A stretch of 64,000 nucleotides of DNA from DASTEQ01 sp040905185 (GTDB lineage: Bacteria; Chloroflexota; Limnocylindria; QHBO01). Position numbers and translations under genes: made by a program. Location: NCBI GenBank assembly GCA_040905185.1, contig JBBDRZ010000003.1, positions 1 to 64,000 of the forward strand. The letters run 5' to 3'. The notes under the pieces were generated by a model. It was not told the origin of the DNA and did no database searches. It saw only the letters and a list, made by a program, of their open reading frames with translations. Positions 47,797 to 57,065 of this stretch are shown here, piece by piece (position 1 is the first letter of the stretch; every line of letters starts with the position of its first letter).

Positions 47797-48563
47797 CTGA
47801 TCGTCATCACCAACAACGAAGAGATTGTCCTCGGGTGCCGCCAGGAGCTGCACGAGCCGCAGCTGCGCGGCATCCACGTCCTGGAACTCGTCGACGCACA
47901 GGTGGCTGAATCGGGCCTGCTACCGGCTGCGAAGGTCCTGATCGGCCTCGAGCGCCGCCACCGCGCCCACTACCAGGTCGTCGAAGTCGATCAGCCCCCG
48001 AGCCTCCATCAGGGCCGTGAACGCCCGAATCGCGCGCTTCGCGGTCGGGGGCGGTGGCCGCCCCTCGACCTTCCAGGCCGAGACGATGGTGTCGAGCGCC
48101 GCCGGATCGGGAGGCTCGGGTGGGGGATCGTCGCCGTCAGCGGGGACGGGAAGCTCGGCCAGCGCCCGCCGCCGCGCGGCGCGCAGCAGTGGGCGACGGT
48201 CGGGGAGCAACTGGACCGGGCGCCCGGCATCGAGCAGCACCTGGCGCGCCATGGCGTGCAGCGTGCGGACCTCGATCGCCTCGGCGCCCGCGGGACGTCC
48301 GGGGCGAGTCGGCTGGCGATGCGGGCCGCCAGCTCGGCCGCGGCGGCGCGGTTGAAGGTCACCACCCCGATCCGATCGGCGGCCACCCCGCGGCCGAGGA
48401 GCACGCCGAGACGCGCGATGAGGGTCGTCGTCTTGCCGCTGCCGGCCGGGGCGATGACCTGCGCCGGACCATCCGGCAGCATGGCGGCTGCGCGCTGCGC
48501 GGGGTCGAGCGACGCGAGCAGGCCGTCAGCCGCCGGTGCGGCGGCCGATGGCGCCATCGACAT
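47797..48563 (-). pseudogene. Helicase 5' fragment, copy 5 (frameshifted)
   Basis: Covers the same 5' third as copies 2 and 3. The start and Walker A region (APAGSGKTTTLIARL) are readable from an ATG at 48563, a frameshift near 48288 breaks the frame at the VPGAEAIEVR equivalent, the frame resumes as MARQVLLDAGRP, and a further lesion near 47920 introduces a stop before Walker B. The most distal and one of the most damaged copies; in an insertion model it is the oldest, perhaps the original chromosomal 5' end. Confidence 0.82.
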
Positions 48564-48798
48564 CGGCCCAGGATGGCGGACGCCGCTCACCGGCCGATCA
48601 ACGATCACTTACCGGGGCCCGCCTGTCTGAAACTCATGGAGCCCGGTATTGAGGTCGCCGCGGGCGACTCCGAGTGGGCTCAAAGCCGCTCGCCACCATC
48701 AGTTCGGCCGCAAGTCCCCGAGGGCTGGACATGGTGCAGGTCGACTGGGGATGCTTGACCGAAACGGCCGAGCCGACTGACGATCGGCATCGTCTCGC

Positions 48799-48837
48799 AA
48801 GCGTAGTCTCCCGTAGCCGAAGGGAGCGGTTACGCTT
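48799..48837. promoter_or_regulatory. Imperfect hairpin upstream of the dehydrogenase gene
   Basis: AAGCGTA and TACGCTT enclose an inner CTCCC/GGGAG stem. It lies 36-74 bases before the ATG at 48873, at the edge between the array and the sugar locus. It could be an operator or an attenuator. Confidence 0.35.
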
Positions 48838-48872
48838 CCGCAACAATCGGCGCCTAACGCATCGCTACGAAC

Positions 48873-49943
48873 ATGCCGAACCGCTATCAACTCGCATCGA
48901 TCCCAGGGGACGGCGTCGGCCAGGAGGTCATTCCCGTCGCGCTCTCCGTGCTCCGCGCGGCGGGCGAGCTGACCGACCGCTTCACTCTCGAGACGACGGA
49001 CCTGCCGTGGTCATGCGAGTACTACCTCAAGCACGGCACGATGATGCCGGCCGACGGTCTCCGCATCCTGGACGGGCAGGATGCCATCTTCCTGGGTGCC
49101 ATCGGCTTCCCGGGCGTTCCCGATCACATCAGCCTGTGGGGGCTGCTCCTCCCGATCCGGCAGGGTTTCGACCAATACGTGAACCTGCGGCCGATCCAGG
49201 TGCTCGACGGCATCCCATCGCCGCTCCGCACAGCGACGCCTGAGACCGTCGACATTCTCTGCGTGCGGGAGAACACCGAGGGCGAGTACGCCGGCCTCGG
49301 CGGGCGCGTCGGTCGTGGCCAGCCGCACGAGCTCGCGATCCAGACGAGCATCTTTACGCGACGCGGCATCGAACGGATCGCGCGGTACGCGTTCGAGCGA
49401 GCGCGCGAACGACGTGGCAAGGTTGCCTCTGCGACGAAGTCAAACGCGCTTCAGTATTCGGCGGTCCTCTGGGATGAGGTGGTCGCGGAGGTATCGGTCG
49501 ACTATCCGGACGTCACGCTCACCCCGTACCATGTCGACGCACTAGCGGCGCGCTTTGTCACCCAGCCCGAGAGCCTCGACGTGGTCGTCGCCTCGAACCT
49601 GTTCGGCGACATCCTCACCGATCTGGGTGGTGCCCTCCAGGGATCGCTCGGTTTGCCGGCGGCCGCCAACCTGAACCCGGAACGGACGCATCCGTCCATG
49701 TTCGAGCCGGTCCACGGCTCCGCCCCCGGGCGGGCCGGCAAGGGCATCGCGAACCCGATGGCCGCCGTCTGGGCCGGGGCGATGCTCCTCGACCATCTCG
49801 GAGAATCGGTCGGGGCAGCCGTGGTGATGGAGGCCCTGCGGAGCGTGGCACGCAGCGGGCCGCGCACGCCGGACCTCGGTGGGAACGCGACCACGGTCGA
49901 GGTCGGGGAGGCGCTGCGCCGGGAAATCCTGAAGCGACGCTGA
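48873..49943 (+). CDS. Tartrate/D-malate/isopropylmalate-type dehydrogenase
   Basis: A 356-residue NAD-dependent beta-decarboxylating dehydrogenase. IPGDGVGQEV opens the fold, the substrate arginines are in LLPIRQGFDQYVNLRP and CVRENTEGEYAG, the catalytic Lys is in SATKSNAL, the metal-binding Asp residues are in DALAARFV and SNLFGDILTDLGG, and EPVHGSAPGRAGKGIANP is the NAD-site segment. ENTEGEY and the context of sugar-acid genes favour the tartrate or D-malate dehydrogenase subgroup over LeuB. It precedes the ABC importer by 76 bases. Confidence 0.88.
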   Translation: MPNRYQLASIPGDGVGQEVIPVALSVLRAAGELTDRFTLETTDLPWSCEYYLKHGTMMPADGLRILDGQDAIFLGAIGFPGVPDHISLWGLLLPIRQGFDQYVNLRPIQVLDGIPSPLRTATPETVDILCVRENTEGEYAGLGGRVGRGQPHELAIQTSIFTRRGIERIARYAFERARERRGKVASATKSNALQYSAVLWDEVVAEVSVDYPDVTLTPYHVDALAARFVTQPESLDVVVASNLFGDILTDLGGALQGSLGLPAAANLNPERTHPSMFEPVHGSAPGRAGKGIANPMAAVWAGAMLLDHLGESVGAAVVMEALRSVARSGPRTPDLGGNATTVEVGEALRREILKRR

Positions 49944-50019
49944 CCCGCGCGATGAGCGGCAAATGCGCCAGCTATCATCGGGCGCCAGTCGCTGGCTTCG
50001 TACCAGCTGAGGTCGATGC

Positions 50020-51552
50020 ATGGCGGACGATTCCAGCAGCAACCCGGTCCTTGAGATCCGCGACGTCTCGAAGCGGTTCGGATCGACCCAGGCCCTCGAC
50101 GGCGTCTCGCTCTCGCTCCTGCCCGGCGAGATCCACGCGCTGCTGGGCGAAAACGGCGCCGGAAAGTCGACGCTGATCAAGATCGTGACCGGCGTCGAGC
50201 AGCCCGACGCCGGCGAGATTCTCGTCGACCGCCAAGCGGTGCATATCGCGAGCGCCCTCCAGGCGCAGGCCCTCGGGGTGGCGGCGATCTACCAGGAGCC
50301 GATCATCTTCCCCGACCTGTCGGTCGCCGAAAACATCTTCATCAGCCACCGCGACCGCGGCCGCCTCGTCGACTACGGCGCCATGCGGCGCGACGCGGAG
50401 GCGGTCCTCAAACGGCTCGGCGTTCGCCTCGACGTCGGTCAGCCGGCCCGAGGCCTGACGCTCGCCGAGCAGCAGACCGTCGAGATCGCCAAGGCCCTCT
50501 CGATCAAGGTACGGGTGCTGATCATGGACGAGCCGACCGCTTCGCTTTCGGCGCACGAGGTCCGACGCGTATTCGGGATCGTCCAGGCTCTGCGAGCCGA
50601 AGGCGTAGCCGTCCTCTTCATCTCGCATCGGATGGAGGAGGTCTTCGAGATTGCGGACCGGGTCACCATCCTGCGCGACGGCCGCCTCATCTCGAGTGCC
50701 CCACGCAGCGAAGTCACGCCGTCGAGCGCGATTCGCGACATGGTCGGTCGCGCCCTCCGCGAGCTCTTCGTTCGGACTCCCTCGCAGCCGGGCGATGTGG
50801 TGCTGGAGGTCGACGACCTGGCCAGGGAGGGGGTCTTCAGCGGCGTCTCATTCACGCTGCGCGCCGGCGAGGTGCTCGGCTTCGCCGGCCTGGTCGGCGC
50901 CAGGCGGACCGATGTGGGCCTGGCACTGTTCGGGATCGCGCCGTCGGACGGCGGCCAGATCCGGCTCGATGGGGCACCGGTGACGATCCGCAGCCCGGAG
51001 AGTGCCCTGCGGCTCGGCATCGCGTACGCGACCGAGGACCGTCACGAGCTCGGGCTCGTGCTCTCCCTGTCGATCGCGGCAAACGTCTCGCTGCCCTCGC
51101 TGCCGCGATACCTGACTCGGTTCGGCCTGATCCGCCGAGCAGCCGAGACCGCCGCTGCCCGCGAGTTCACAGAGCGGCTGAACATCCGGACGCCCTCGGT
51201 CGAGATGGCGGTGGCGAACCTGTCGGGCGGCAATCAGCAGAAGGTCGTTCTGAGCAAGTGGCTGAACACCCGGCCCAGGATCCTGATCCTCGATGAGCCG
51301 ACGCGCGGGATCGACGTCGGAACCAAGGTCGAGGTCCACGCCATCATCGACCAGCTCGCCCATCAGGGAATGGCCGTCGTGCTGATCAGCTCCGACCTGC
51401 CGGAGGTCCTCGCCATGAGCGATCGGATCCTGGTGATGCGCGAGGGTCGCCAGATGGCGGTCATCGCGCGCGAGGGGGCCACTCAGGAAGGCGTCCTCGC
51501 AGCCGCCATGGGCCAGCCGATGCAGACTGCCGGCCAGGTGCCGATCCCGTGA
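50020..51552 (+). CDS. Sugar ABC transporter ATP-binding protein (RbsA/RhaT-like)
   Basis: A 510-residue duplicated ATPase of the carbohydrate uptake 2 family. The first half has Walker A GENGAGKST, signature LTLAEQQTVEIAKAL and Walker B LIMDEPTASL. The second half has a degenerate Walker A (GLVGARRTDV), signature LSGGNQQKVVLSKWL and Walker B LILDEPTRGID, the usual asymmetry of this family. Its last four bases overlap the first permease gene. With the two permeases and the lipoprotein it forms a complete importer for a sugar, by context a deoxysugar or sugar acid. Confidence 0.95.
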   Translation: MADDSSSNPVLEIRDVSKRFGSTQALDGVSLSLLPGEIHALLGENGAGKSTLIKIVTGVEQPDAGEILVDRQAVHIASALQAQALGVAAIYQEPIIFPDLSVAENIFISHRDRGRLVDYGAMRRDAEAVLKRLGVRLDVGQPARGLTLAEQQTVEIAKALSIKVRVLIMDEPTASLSAHEVRRVFGIVQALRAEGVAVLFISHRMEEVFEIADRVTILRDGRLISSAPRSEVTPSSAIRDMVGRALRELFVRTPSQPGDVVLEVDDLAREGVFSGVSFTLRAGEVLGFAGLVGARRTDVGLALFGIAPSDGGQIRLDGAPVTIRSPESALRLGIAYATEDRHELGLVLSLSIAANVSLPSLPRYLTRFGLIRRAAETAAAREFTERLNIRTPSVEMAVANLSGGNQQKVVLSKWLNTRPRILILDEPTRGIDVGTKVEVHAIIDQLAHQGMAVVLISSDLPEVLAMSDRILVMREGRQMAVIAREGATQEGVLAAAMGQPMQTAGQVPIP

Positions 51553-52601
51553 CCTTCGTCTTCCGGCACATGCGTCCCGAGCAGCTCCGGGAGTTCGGCC
51601 TCGTCGTGATCATCCTCCTCGTCGTCGCCTTCTTTGCGACGCAGATCCCCGAGTTCTTTTCCGGCCGCACCTTCACACGGGTGAGCACCAGCGTGGCGAT
51701 CGTGGCGGTGATCGCGGTCGGTCAGACGCTCGTCGTGCTGACCCGCAACATCGACCTGTCGGTCGGGTCGACCGTCGGCGTGGTGGCATACGTCGTCGGC
51801 ACGCTGCTCGAGGCGAACAACACGCTCCCCGCACCGGCCGCCGTGGCCATCGCCATCGCTCTCGGCGCCGTGCTCGGGGTCGTAAACGGGCTGGTGGTCG
51901 CCTACGGGCGGGTCCCGGCCATCATCGCCACGCTCGGAACGCTCGCCATCTATCGCATCGTGCTGGTCGAGCTCTCGGGCGCCAGGACGATCACGGCCCA
52001 GCGGCTTCCCGCCTGGCTGGTCGATCTCCAGGGTGCCTCGCTGTTCGAGATCGGCGGCTTCCAGCTCCGGCTGCTCTTCGCGGTTGCGGTGATTGTCGTG
52101 GTCGCCTTCCAGGTCGGCCTTCACTACCTACCGTACGGGCGACGCCTGTACGCCATCGGTTCCAACCCGGACGCGGCAGCCGTGGCCGGCCTGCCGGTGC
52201 GGCGGGACGTGTTCACCGCGTTCGTGCTCTCCGGCGCCCTCGCCGGCCTGGCGGGCTTCATGTTCCTCGCTCGCTTCGGAAATATCACGGTTGTGGCGGG
52301 ACAGGGGCTCGAGCTCCAGGTGGTCGCGGCCGTGGTCGTCGGTGGTGTCAACATCTTCGGCGGCGCCGGGTCAGTGGTTGGTGCGCTCTTGGGAGCGTCA
52401 CTGATCGATCTGCTCCAGCACAGCCTGATCCGCTGGCTGGAGGTCAGCGAGTTCGTGCGTGATGCCGTCTTGGGGTTGCTCATCCTGCTGGCGGTCGCCT
52501 CGGACGCCGTGATCCTCAATCGGCTGCGCGCCGTCTGGGCGCGTCGGGGACGGACGACGGAGCTGGTGACGGCAGGCCAGGAGCCGAGCGGTGGCGGGTA
52601 G
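51549..52601 (+). CDS. Sugar ABC transporter permease 1 (RbsC-like)
   Basis: A 350-residue membrane protein with about nine to ten helices. The family segment NIDLSVGSTVGVVAYV and the later GRRLYAIGSNPDAAAVAGLP with VVVGGVNIFGGAGSVVGALLG identify a carbohydrate uptake 2 permease. GTG start overlapping the ATPase stop by four bases. It overlaps the second permease by 11 bases. Confidence 0.94.
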   Translation: MTFVFRHMRPEQLREFGLVVIILLVVAFFATQIPEFFSGRTFTRVSTSVAIVAVIAVGQTLVVLTRNIDLSVGSTVGVVAYVVGTLLEANNTLPAPAAVAIAIALGAVLGVVNGLVVAYGRVPAIIATLGTLAIYRIVLVELSGARTITAQRLPAWLVDLQGASLFEIGGFQLRLLFAVAVIVVVAFQVGLHYLPYGRRLYAIGSNPDAAAVAGLPVRRDVFTAFVLSGALAGLAGFMFLARFGNITVVAGQGLELQVVAAVVVGGVNIFGGAGSVVGALLGASLIDLLQHSLIRWLEVSEFVRDAVLGLLILLAVASDAVILNRLRAVWARRGRTTELVTAGQEPSGGG

Positions 52602-53601
52602 GTTCGTCCGACGGCTGCTGCGCTGGGAGGGCTTGCTGCTAGCGATCCTCGTCGTCGTCGTGGCGTACAACGCCACCGCCGTCCCCGGGTACCTTGACCC
52701 GCGGAACCAGATCAACCTCTTCCAGCTGAACGTCGAGAAGGTGATCGTCGTCCTCGTGATCGCCATCGTGATCCTGAGTGGCGAGATCGACCTGTCGATG
52801 GCATCGGTCATGGCGCTGGCGGCGGTCGTAGTCGCCTGGCTCTGGGAGCAGGGCGTGCCGGTGGAGGCTGGCATCGTCGTGGCACTCCTGGTCGGAGGGC
52901 TCGCGGGCCTCAACAATGGTTTCTGGGTCGCCTACGTCGGCCTCCCGTCCCTGGCCGTCACGCTGGCCGGGCTGATCGGGTACCGCGGCGTGGCCCGGAT
53001 GCTCATCGAGGATCGCTCCATCGGCGGCTTCCCGGACTGGTTCAGCGACCTCGGCCAGCGGCCGATTCTCGGGCCGTTTCCGCTCTCGCTGCTGATCTTC
53101 GTCCTGCTGCTCGGCGTCACGATCGTGGTGGTTCATTACTCCGGCTTCGGACGCTACGTCTACGCCATCGGGAGCAACCGGCGAGCGGCCCACTACTCCG
53201 GGGTGCGTGTCGCGCGTACCAAGCTGGCGGTCTTCGTCATCTCGGGTGTCGTGTCGGCGCTCGCCGGGATCGCCCTCGCCGCGCGGCTCGGGGCGGTGCG
53301 GGGGAGCACTGCCGAGGGCTTCGAGCTCGACATCATCACCATGGTCCTGCTCGGCGGCGTCAGCATCTTCGGCGGGTCGGGCACGATGGCGGGAGTGATC
53401 CTTTCGATCCTCGTCGTACTCAACCTGCGCAACGGGCTCTCGCTGGCCGGCTTCACCGGTAACACGCAGACCGGAGTGATCGGAGCGTTGCTAATCCTGT
53501 CGGTGCTGCTGCCGAACCTCATCGGTCTGGCACGCGGCGGTGTCCGGCGATTCCGGACCGGCCGGCCCGCATCAGAGCCTGCCGAGGCAGGACCTGTCTG
53601 A
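52591..53601 (+). CDS. Sugar ABC transporter permease 2 (RbsC-like)
   Basis: A 336-residue partner of the previous permease with the same signatures (GEIDLSMASVMALAAVV, GRYVYAIGSNRRAAHYSGV, VLLGGVSIFGGSGTMAGV). Two different permeases are typical of rhamnose, autoinducer-2 and related importers, where they form a heterodimer. GTG start inside the end of the preceding gene. Confidence 0.94.
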   Translation: MAGRFVRRLLRWEGLLLAILVVVVAYNATAVPGYLDPRNQINLFQLNVEKVIVVLVIAIVILSGEIDLSMASVMALAAVVVAWLWEQGVPVEAGIVVALLVGGLAGLNNGFWVAYVGLPSLAVTLAGLIGYRGVARMLIEDRSIGGFPDWFSDLGQRPILGPFPLSLLIFVLLLGVTIVVVHYSGFGRYVYAIGSNRRAAHYSGVRVARTKLAVFVISGVVSALAGIALAARLGAVRGSTAEGFELDIITMVLLGGVSIFGGSGTMAGVILSILVVLNLRNGLSLAGFTGNTQTGVIGALLILSVLLPNLIGLARGGVRRFRTGRPASEPAEAGPV

Positions 53602-53617
53602 GCGGGACAAACGGGGG

Positions 53618-53662
53618 TAAGATGCGACTCTCCCGCATCCGCTGGTACTTCATAGGAGGAGG
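53618..53662 (+). promoter_or_regulatory. Possible promoter and strong RBS of the binding-protein gene
   Basis: TAAGAT at 53618-53623 could be a -10 box giving the binding protein its own transcript. AGGAGGAGG at 53654-53662 is a perfect ribosome binding site nine bases before the ATG, which suits the high amounts needed of a binding protein. Confidence 0.45.
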
Positions 53663-53671
53663 ATCCGAGCC

Positions 53672-54784
53672 ATGGGCCGGCCACACCGTCTAAGCATGAG
53701 CCTGATCGCCGTGCTCGCGCTGGTCATGACCGCCTGCGCGCCGAGCGCGAGCCCGGCCGAGAGCGCCGCCGAGAGTCTGCCCGAGGAGAGCGCGCCGCCG
53801 GTGGCGGGGCCCGCGGTCGCCGAGCCGGGCCAGGCGGTGAAGATGATGCTGCTGCCCAAGTTCCTCGGCATCCTGCCCTTCGACCAGGCGCATCAGGGAG
53901 CTCTCGAGGCTCATGAGGAGCTGGAGAACCCCGAGGAGCTGGCCTTCGTGGGACCGACGCCTGAGAACAGCGTCCAGGGCCAGATTGAGTTCATGACCAA
54001 CGCTCCGGTGCAGGATTTCGACGTCGTCATGATCTCCAACAACGCCGGCGACCAGATCTCTCCTGCGGCCGAGGAGGCGCAGGCTGCAGGCGTGCGCGTC
54101 GTCGCCTGGGACTCGCCGATTCCGTCGGCGGCCGGCGAGGATCTGTTCATCGCTCAGGTCGACTTCGACGAAACCGGCGTGGTCATGGCCGACATGGCCC
54201 TCGAGCTGACCGGCGACGACGGCGGCCAGTTCGCGGTTCTCTCAGCCTCGCCGGATGCCGCCAACCAGAACGCCTGGATCGCGGCCCTCGAGGAGGTACT
54301 CCAGGAGGATTCGAAGTACGCCGACCTCGAGCTCGTCGACATCGTCTACGGCAACGACGAGTCCGAGGAGAGCTACAACCAGGCCCTGGCCCTCGTCGAT
54401 CAGTACCCCGACCTCGAGGTGATCATGGCGCCGACCACCGTGGGAATCGCAGCGGCAGCCAAGGCCATGCAGGACGAGGGGCTTTGCGACCAGATCAAGG
54501 TCTCAGGCCTCGGGCTTCCCAGCGAGATGGTGTCGTACACCCTCAACGGGTGCGCGCCGCAGTTCGCCCTGTGGAGCTTCGTCGACCTGGGCTACCTCAC
54601 GTACTACACCTCGTACATGCTCGCCACCGGCGCGATCGAGGCCGAGGAGGGCGTGACCTTCGAAGCTGGGCGCATGGGAACGTTCACGATCGAGAAGGAC
54701 CCCACGCGCGACGTCGGGCTGCGGGTCCTGATGGGTGGGTTCAAGATTTACGACGAGACGAACGTCGAGGCAGAGGCCGGCTGA
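53672..54784 (+). CDS. Sugar-binding lipoprotein (RhaS/LsrB-like)
   Basis: A 370-residue solute-binding protein. Signal peptide with lipobox VMTAC (Cys23), then an acidic Ser/Ala/Glu linker, then a periplasmic-binding-protein type 1 fold. Landmarks are VVMISNNAGDQISPAAEEAQ, RVVAWDSPIP, FAVLSASPDAANQNAWIAAL, IMAPTTVGIAAAAKAM and KVSGLGLPSEM. The closest named groups are rhamnose and autoinducer-2 binding proteins. It delivers substrate to the permeases encoded just upstream. Confidence 0.9.
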   Translation: MGRPHRLSMSLIAVLALVMTACAPSASPAESAAESLPEESAPPVAGPAVAEPGQAVKMMLLPKFLGILPFDQAHQGALEAHEELENPEELAFVGPTPENSVQGQIEFMTNAPVQDFDVVMISNNAGDQISPAAEEAQAAGVRVVAWDSPIPSAAGEDLFIAQVDFDETGVVMADMALELTGDDGGQFAVLSASPDAANQNAWIAALEEVLQEDSKYADLELVDIVYGNDESEESYNQALALVDQYPDLEVIMAPTTVGIAAAAKAMQDEGLCDQIKVSGLGLPSEMVSYTLNGCAPQFALWSFVDLGYLTYYTSYMLATGAIEAEEGVTFEAGRMGTFTIEKDPTRDVGLRVLMGGFKIYDETNVEAEAG

Positions 54785-54811
54785 GCCGGTCGACCCACTC
54801 GGCCACCGCAC

Positions 54812-54842
54812 GTCACGGCTCCCGGAAACCGGGGGCCGTGAC
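54812..54842. terminator. Terminator between binding-protein and dehydratase genes
   Basis: GTCACGGCTCCCGG and CCGGGGGCCGTGAC form a near-perfect 13-14 bp stem with an AAA loop, followed by TCTCTT. It separates two convergent operons. Confidence 0.75.
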
Positions 54843-54853
54843 TCTCTTCGTCG

Positions 54854-56047
54854 TCAGCCGCTGACGCGTCGGTCGACGGCGTGGTGCTCGACGTAATCGG
54901 AGTCGAGCTCGATTCCGAAGCCCGGGCCGCTCGGGACCGGGTAGCGACCGCCGCTGATCGGAGAGCGGCTGGCGAGCAGCCGCCAGAAAAAGGGATCGCG
55001 CTCCTCGTCGAAGCACTCGACGAAGGTCGCGTCGCGCACGGACGCGAGCAGCGCGGCCGACACCTGCGGCTCTTCGTGGTGTCCGAGCTGCACGCCGAAC
55101 GCCTCGGCGAGCGCGGCCGCCTTGCGCCAGACGGTCGGGCCACCGCTCCACGACGAATCGAAGTTCGAGACGTCGATCGCCCCGTCGACGAGGAGGTCGC
55201 GGAATCCGGCGAGCGTCGTCTCGCTCTGGCCGGCGCAGACCGGGATGCCGGTCATCAGCCGCACATCGCGCATCCAGCGACGGTCGTTCGTCCAGCGGCA
55301 GGGTTCCTCGAACCAGCGGATCTGTGGGTCGAGATCCGCGACCAGTCGCGCGAACTCCACCGCCTGCTCGAGGGTATAGCCCTGGTTGGCATCCACCATC
55401 AGCAAGAGGTCACTCCCTGCCGCGGCGTGGGCCACCCGCACCCGCTCGGCGTCCTCCTGCGGCGAGCGGCCGCCGATCTTGAACTTGCAGCCGGCGAAGC
55501 CCGCCTCGGCGTAGCCGCCGATCGCCCGCTCGATCTCCCCCAGCGAGAGGTGGTAGTAGCCGCCGATGATCGAGATCGGCAGGGCATCAGCGTGCGCGCC
55601 CCAGACGCGGTGGATGGGTAGCCCGAGCGCCTTGCCGAAGACGTCCCAGGTAGCGACATCAAGGCAGGCGATGGCCTGGAGCGCCAGCCCACGGTCGCGC
55701 AGGACGTTGTTGGTGGAGGGCTCCATCGCCTGCCAGCAGCCCTGCGGGTCGGTGGCCGACAGGCCGATGAGGCGCGGCGCGAGCTCCTCGTGGATGATCT
55801 GCACGATGATCGGCTGCTCTGCGTCGGTGTCGCCGGTGTACGTCTCCGACGTGACCCCATCGGCGGTCGAGAGCCGGGTGATGATCGTGCAGCGGTTGTC
55901 CATCCAGTAGCCGCTGCCGGCGAAGCGCCGTGCGAGCGGCGCACGCAGCGCGACCGTCTCGATCCGCTCGATGCGCAGCGACTGGTGGTCGAACTGAAGC
56001 CGCTCACCCGGCGTGTGCTCTGCCGCGGTGGCCACCGGCTCAGCCAC
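54854..56047 (-). CDS. Enolase-superfamily sugar-acid dehydratase 1
   Basis: A 397-residue mandelate racemase/muconate lactonizing enzyme family protein. The KxK base is in GCKFKIGG, metal ligands are in LMVDANQGYT, WFEEPCRW and CAGQSETT, and a histidine is in LGHHEEPQ, so the active site is complete. Such enzymes remove water from aldonic acids such as rhamnonate, fuconate or galactarate; the exact acid cannot be read from sequence. It overlaps the E1 beta gene by eight bases and ends the operon that starts at 59099. Confidence 0.9.
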   Translation of the reverse strand: MAEPVATAAEHTPGERLQFDHQSLRIERIETVALRAPLARRFAGSGYWMDNRCTIITRLSTADGVTSETYTGDTDAEQPIIVQIIHEELAPRLIGLSATDPQGCWQAMEPSTNNVLRDRGLALQAIACLDVATWDVFGKALGLPIHRVWGAHADALPISIIGGYYHLSLGEIERAIGGYAEAGFAGCKFKIGGRSPQEDAERVRVAHAAAGSDLLLMVDANQGYTLEQAVEFARLVADLDPQIRWFEEPCRWTNDRRWMRDVRLMTGIPVCAGQSETTLAGFRDLLVDGAIDVSNFDSSWSGGPTVWRKAAALAEAFGVQLGHHEEPQVSAALLASVRDATFVECFDEERDPFFWRLLASRSPISGGRYPVPSGPGFGIELDSDYVEHHAVDRRVSG

Positions 56048-57065
56048 CGGCCGCGGCGCGCGCCGCCTCGGCGATCCGCTCTGCGCTGGGGATGATCGCG
56101 TCCTCGAGCGCCGGGCTGTAGGGGATGAGCACGTCGTCCGGCAGGCTCACGGCCCGCGGCGGGGCAGCGAACGACACCCCCTCACCGATCAGGCGGCTGA
56201 CGAGCGTTGCCCCCCAGCCGCCGGCGTGGACCTGCTCCTCCGCGATCACCAGGCGGCCGGTCCTCTCCACGGAGCGGCGGACGGTGGCCAGATCGAGCGG
56301 GCTGAGCCAGCGCAGGTCGATCACCTCGGCCTCGACGCCCTCCTCCGCCAGCGCCGCCGCCGCCGCCAGCGAGCGTTCGACCATCAGCAGCGTCGCGGCG
56401 ATCGTGACGTCCGATCCGGAGCGGACCACCTCGGCCCGGCCGAAGGGCGCCACCGCTCCGCGGCGCACCGGCCCCTTGCGACCATAGAGGCCCTTGTGCT
56501 CGAAGAAGAGGACAGGGTTGTCGTGGCGGATGGCGGCTCGCAGCAGCTCGTAGGCGGCTGCCGGCGAGCCCGCCGTCACGACCCGCAGCCCCGGCAGCCC
56601 GATGTACCAGCTCTCGCCGGTGGCGCTGTGCTGCGTACCGAAGCGCCCCGTGCCCCCACCGATCGACCGGACGGTGACCGGGACCGAGGCCTGGCCGCCG
56701 GACATGAAGCGGAATTTCGGCAGCTCGTTGACGATCGCGTCCCCGGCGCTCGGCAGGAAGTCGCTGAACATGATCTCGACGACCGGGCGCAGCCCGCTGA
56801 CGGCCATCCCCAGCGCAACCCCGACGAAGCCGTTCTCGCTGATCGGCGTGTTGATGACGCGCTCCGGCCCGTACTTCTCGATCAGACCCTCGTTCGTCTT
56901 GAAGACGCCGCCCGCGGCGCCGACGTCCTCTCCCATGAGCAGGACCGATGGATCGGACCCCATTTCATCGTCGAGCGCCGCGGCGATCGCCTGCCGGTAC
57001 GTCAGCTCGACCTCGCCGGCCCCCTCGGCGGCATCGGCAGCCGGCCGGTCAGTCAGCGTAGACAT
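56040..57065 (-). CDS. 2-oxoacid dehydrogenase E1 beta subunit
   Basis: A 341-residue transketolase-like beta subunit of the pyruvate/acetoin/branched-chain type. LMGEDVGAAGGVFKTNEGL, INTPISENGFVGVALGMAVS, PVVEIMFSDFLPSAGDAIVN and the C-terminal domain with EVIDLRWLSPLD are diagnostic. It pairs with the alpha subunit encoded upstream (17-base overlap). No E2 acyltransferase or E3 is in the window. Confidence 0.94.
   Translation of the reverse strand: MSTLTDRPAADAAEGAGEVELTYRQAIAAALDDEMGSDPSVLLMGEDVGAAGGVFKTNEGLIEKYGPERVINTPISENGFVGVALGMAVSGLRPVVEIMFSDFLPSAGDAIVNELPKFRFMSGGQASVPVTVRSIGGGTGRFGTQHSATGESWYIGLPGLRVVTAGSPAAAYELLRAAIRHDNPVLFFEHKGLYGRKGPVRRGAVAPFGRAEVVRSGSDVTIAATLLMVERSLAAAAALAEEGVEAEVIDLRWLSPLDLATVRRSVERTGRLVIAEEQVHAGGWGATLVSRLIGEGVSFAAPPRAVSLPDDVLIPYSPALEDAIIPSAERIAEAARAAAGG

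Noticed and set aside
20379..48608. Silent-cassette (antigenic variation) interpretation of the helicase fragments
   Set aside because: A cytoplasmic helicase is not a plausible variable antigen, units contain unrelated cargo, and copies decay with distance instead of being maintained.
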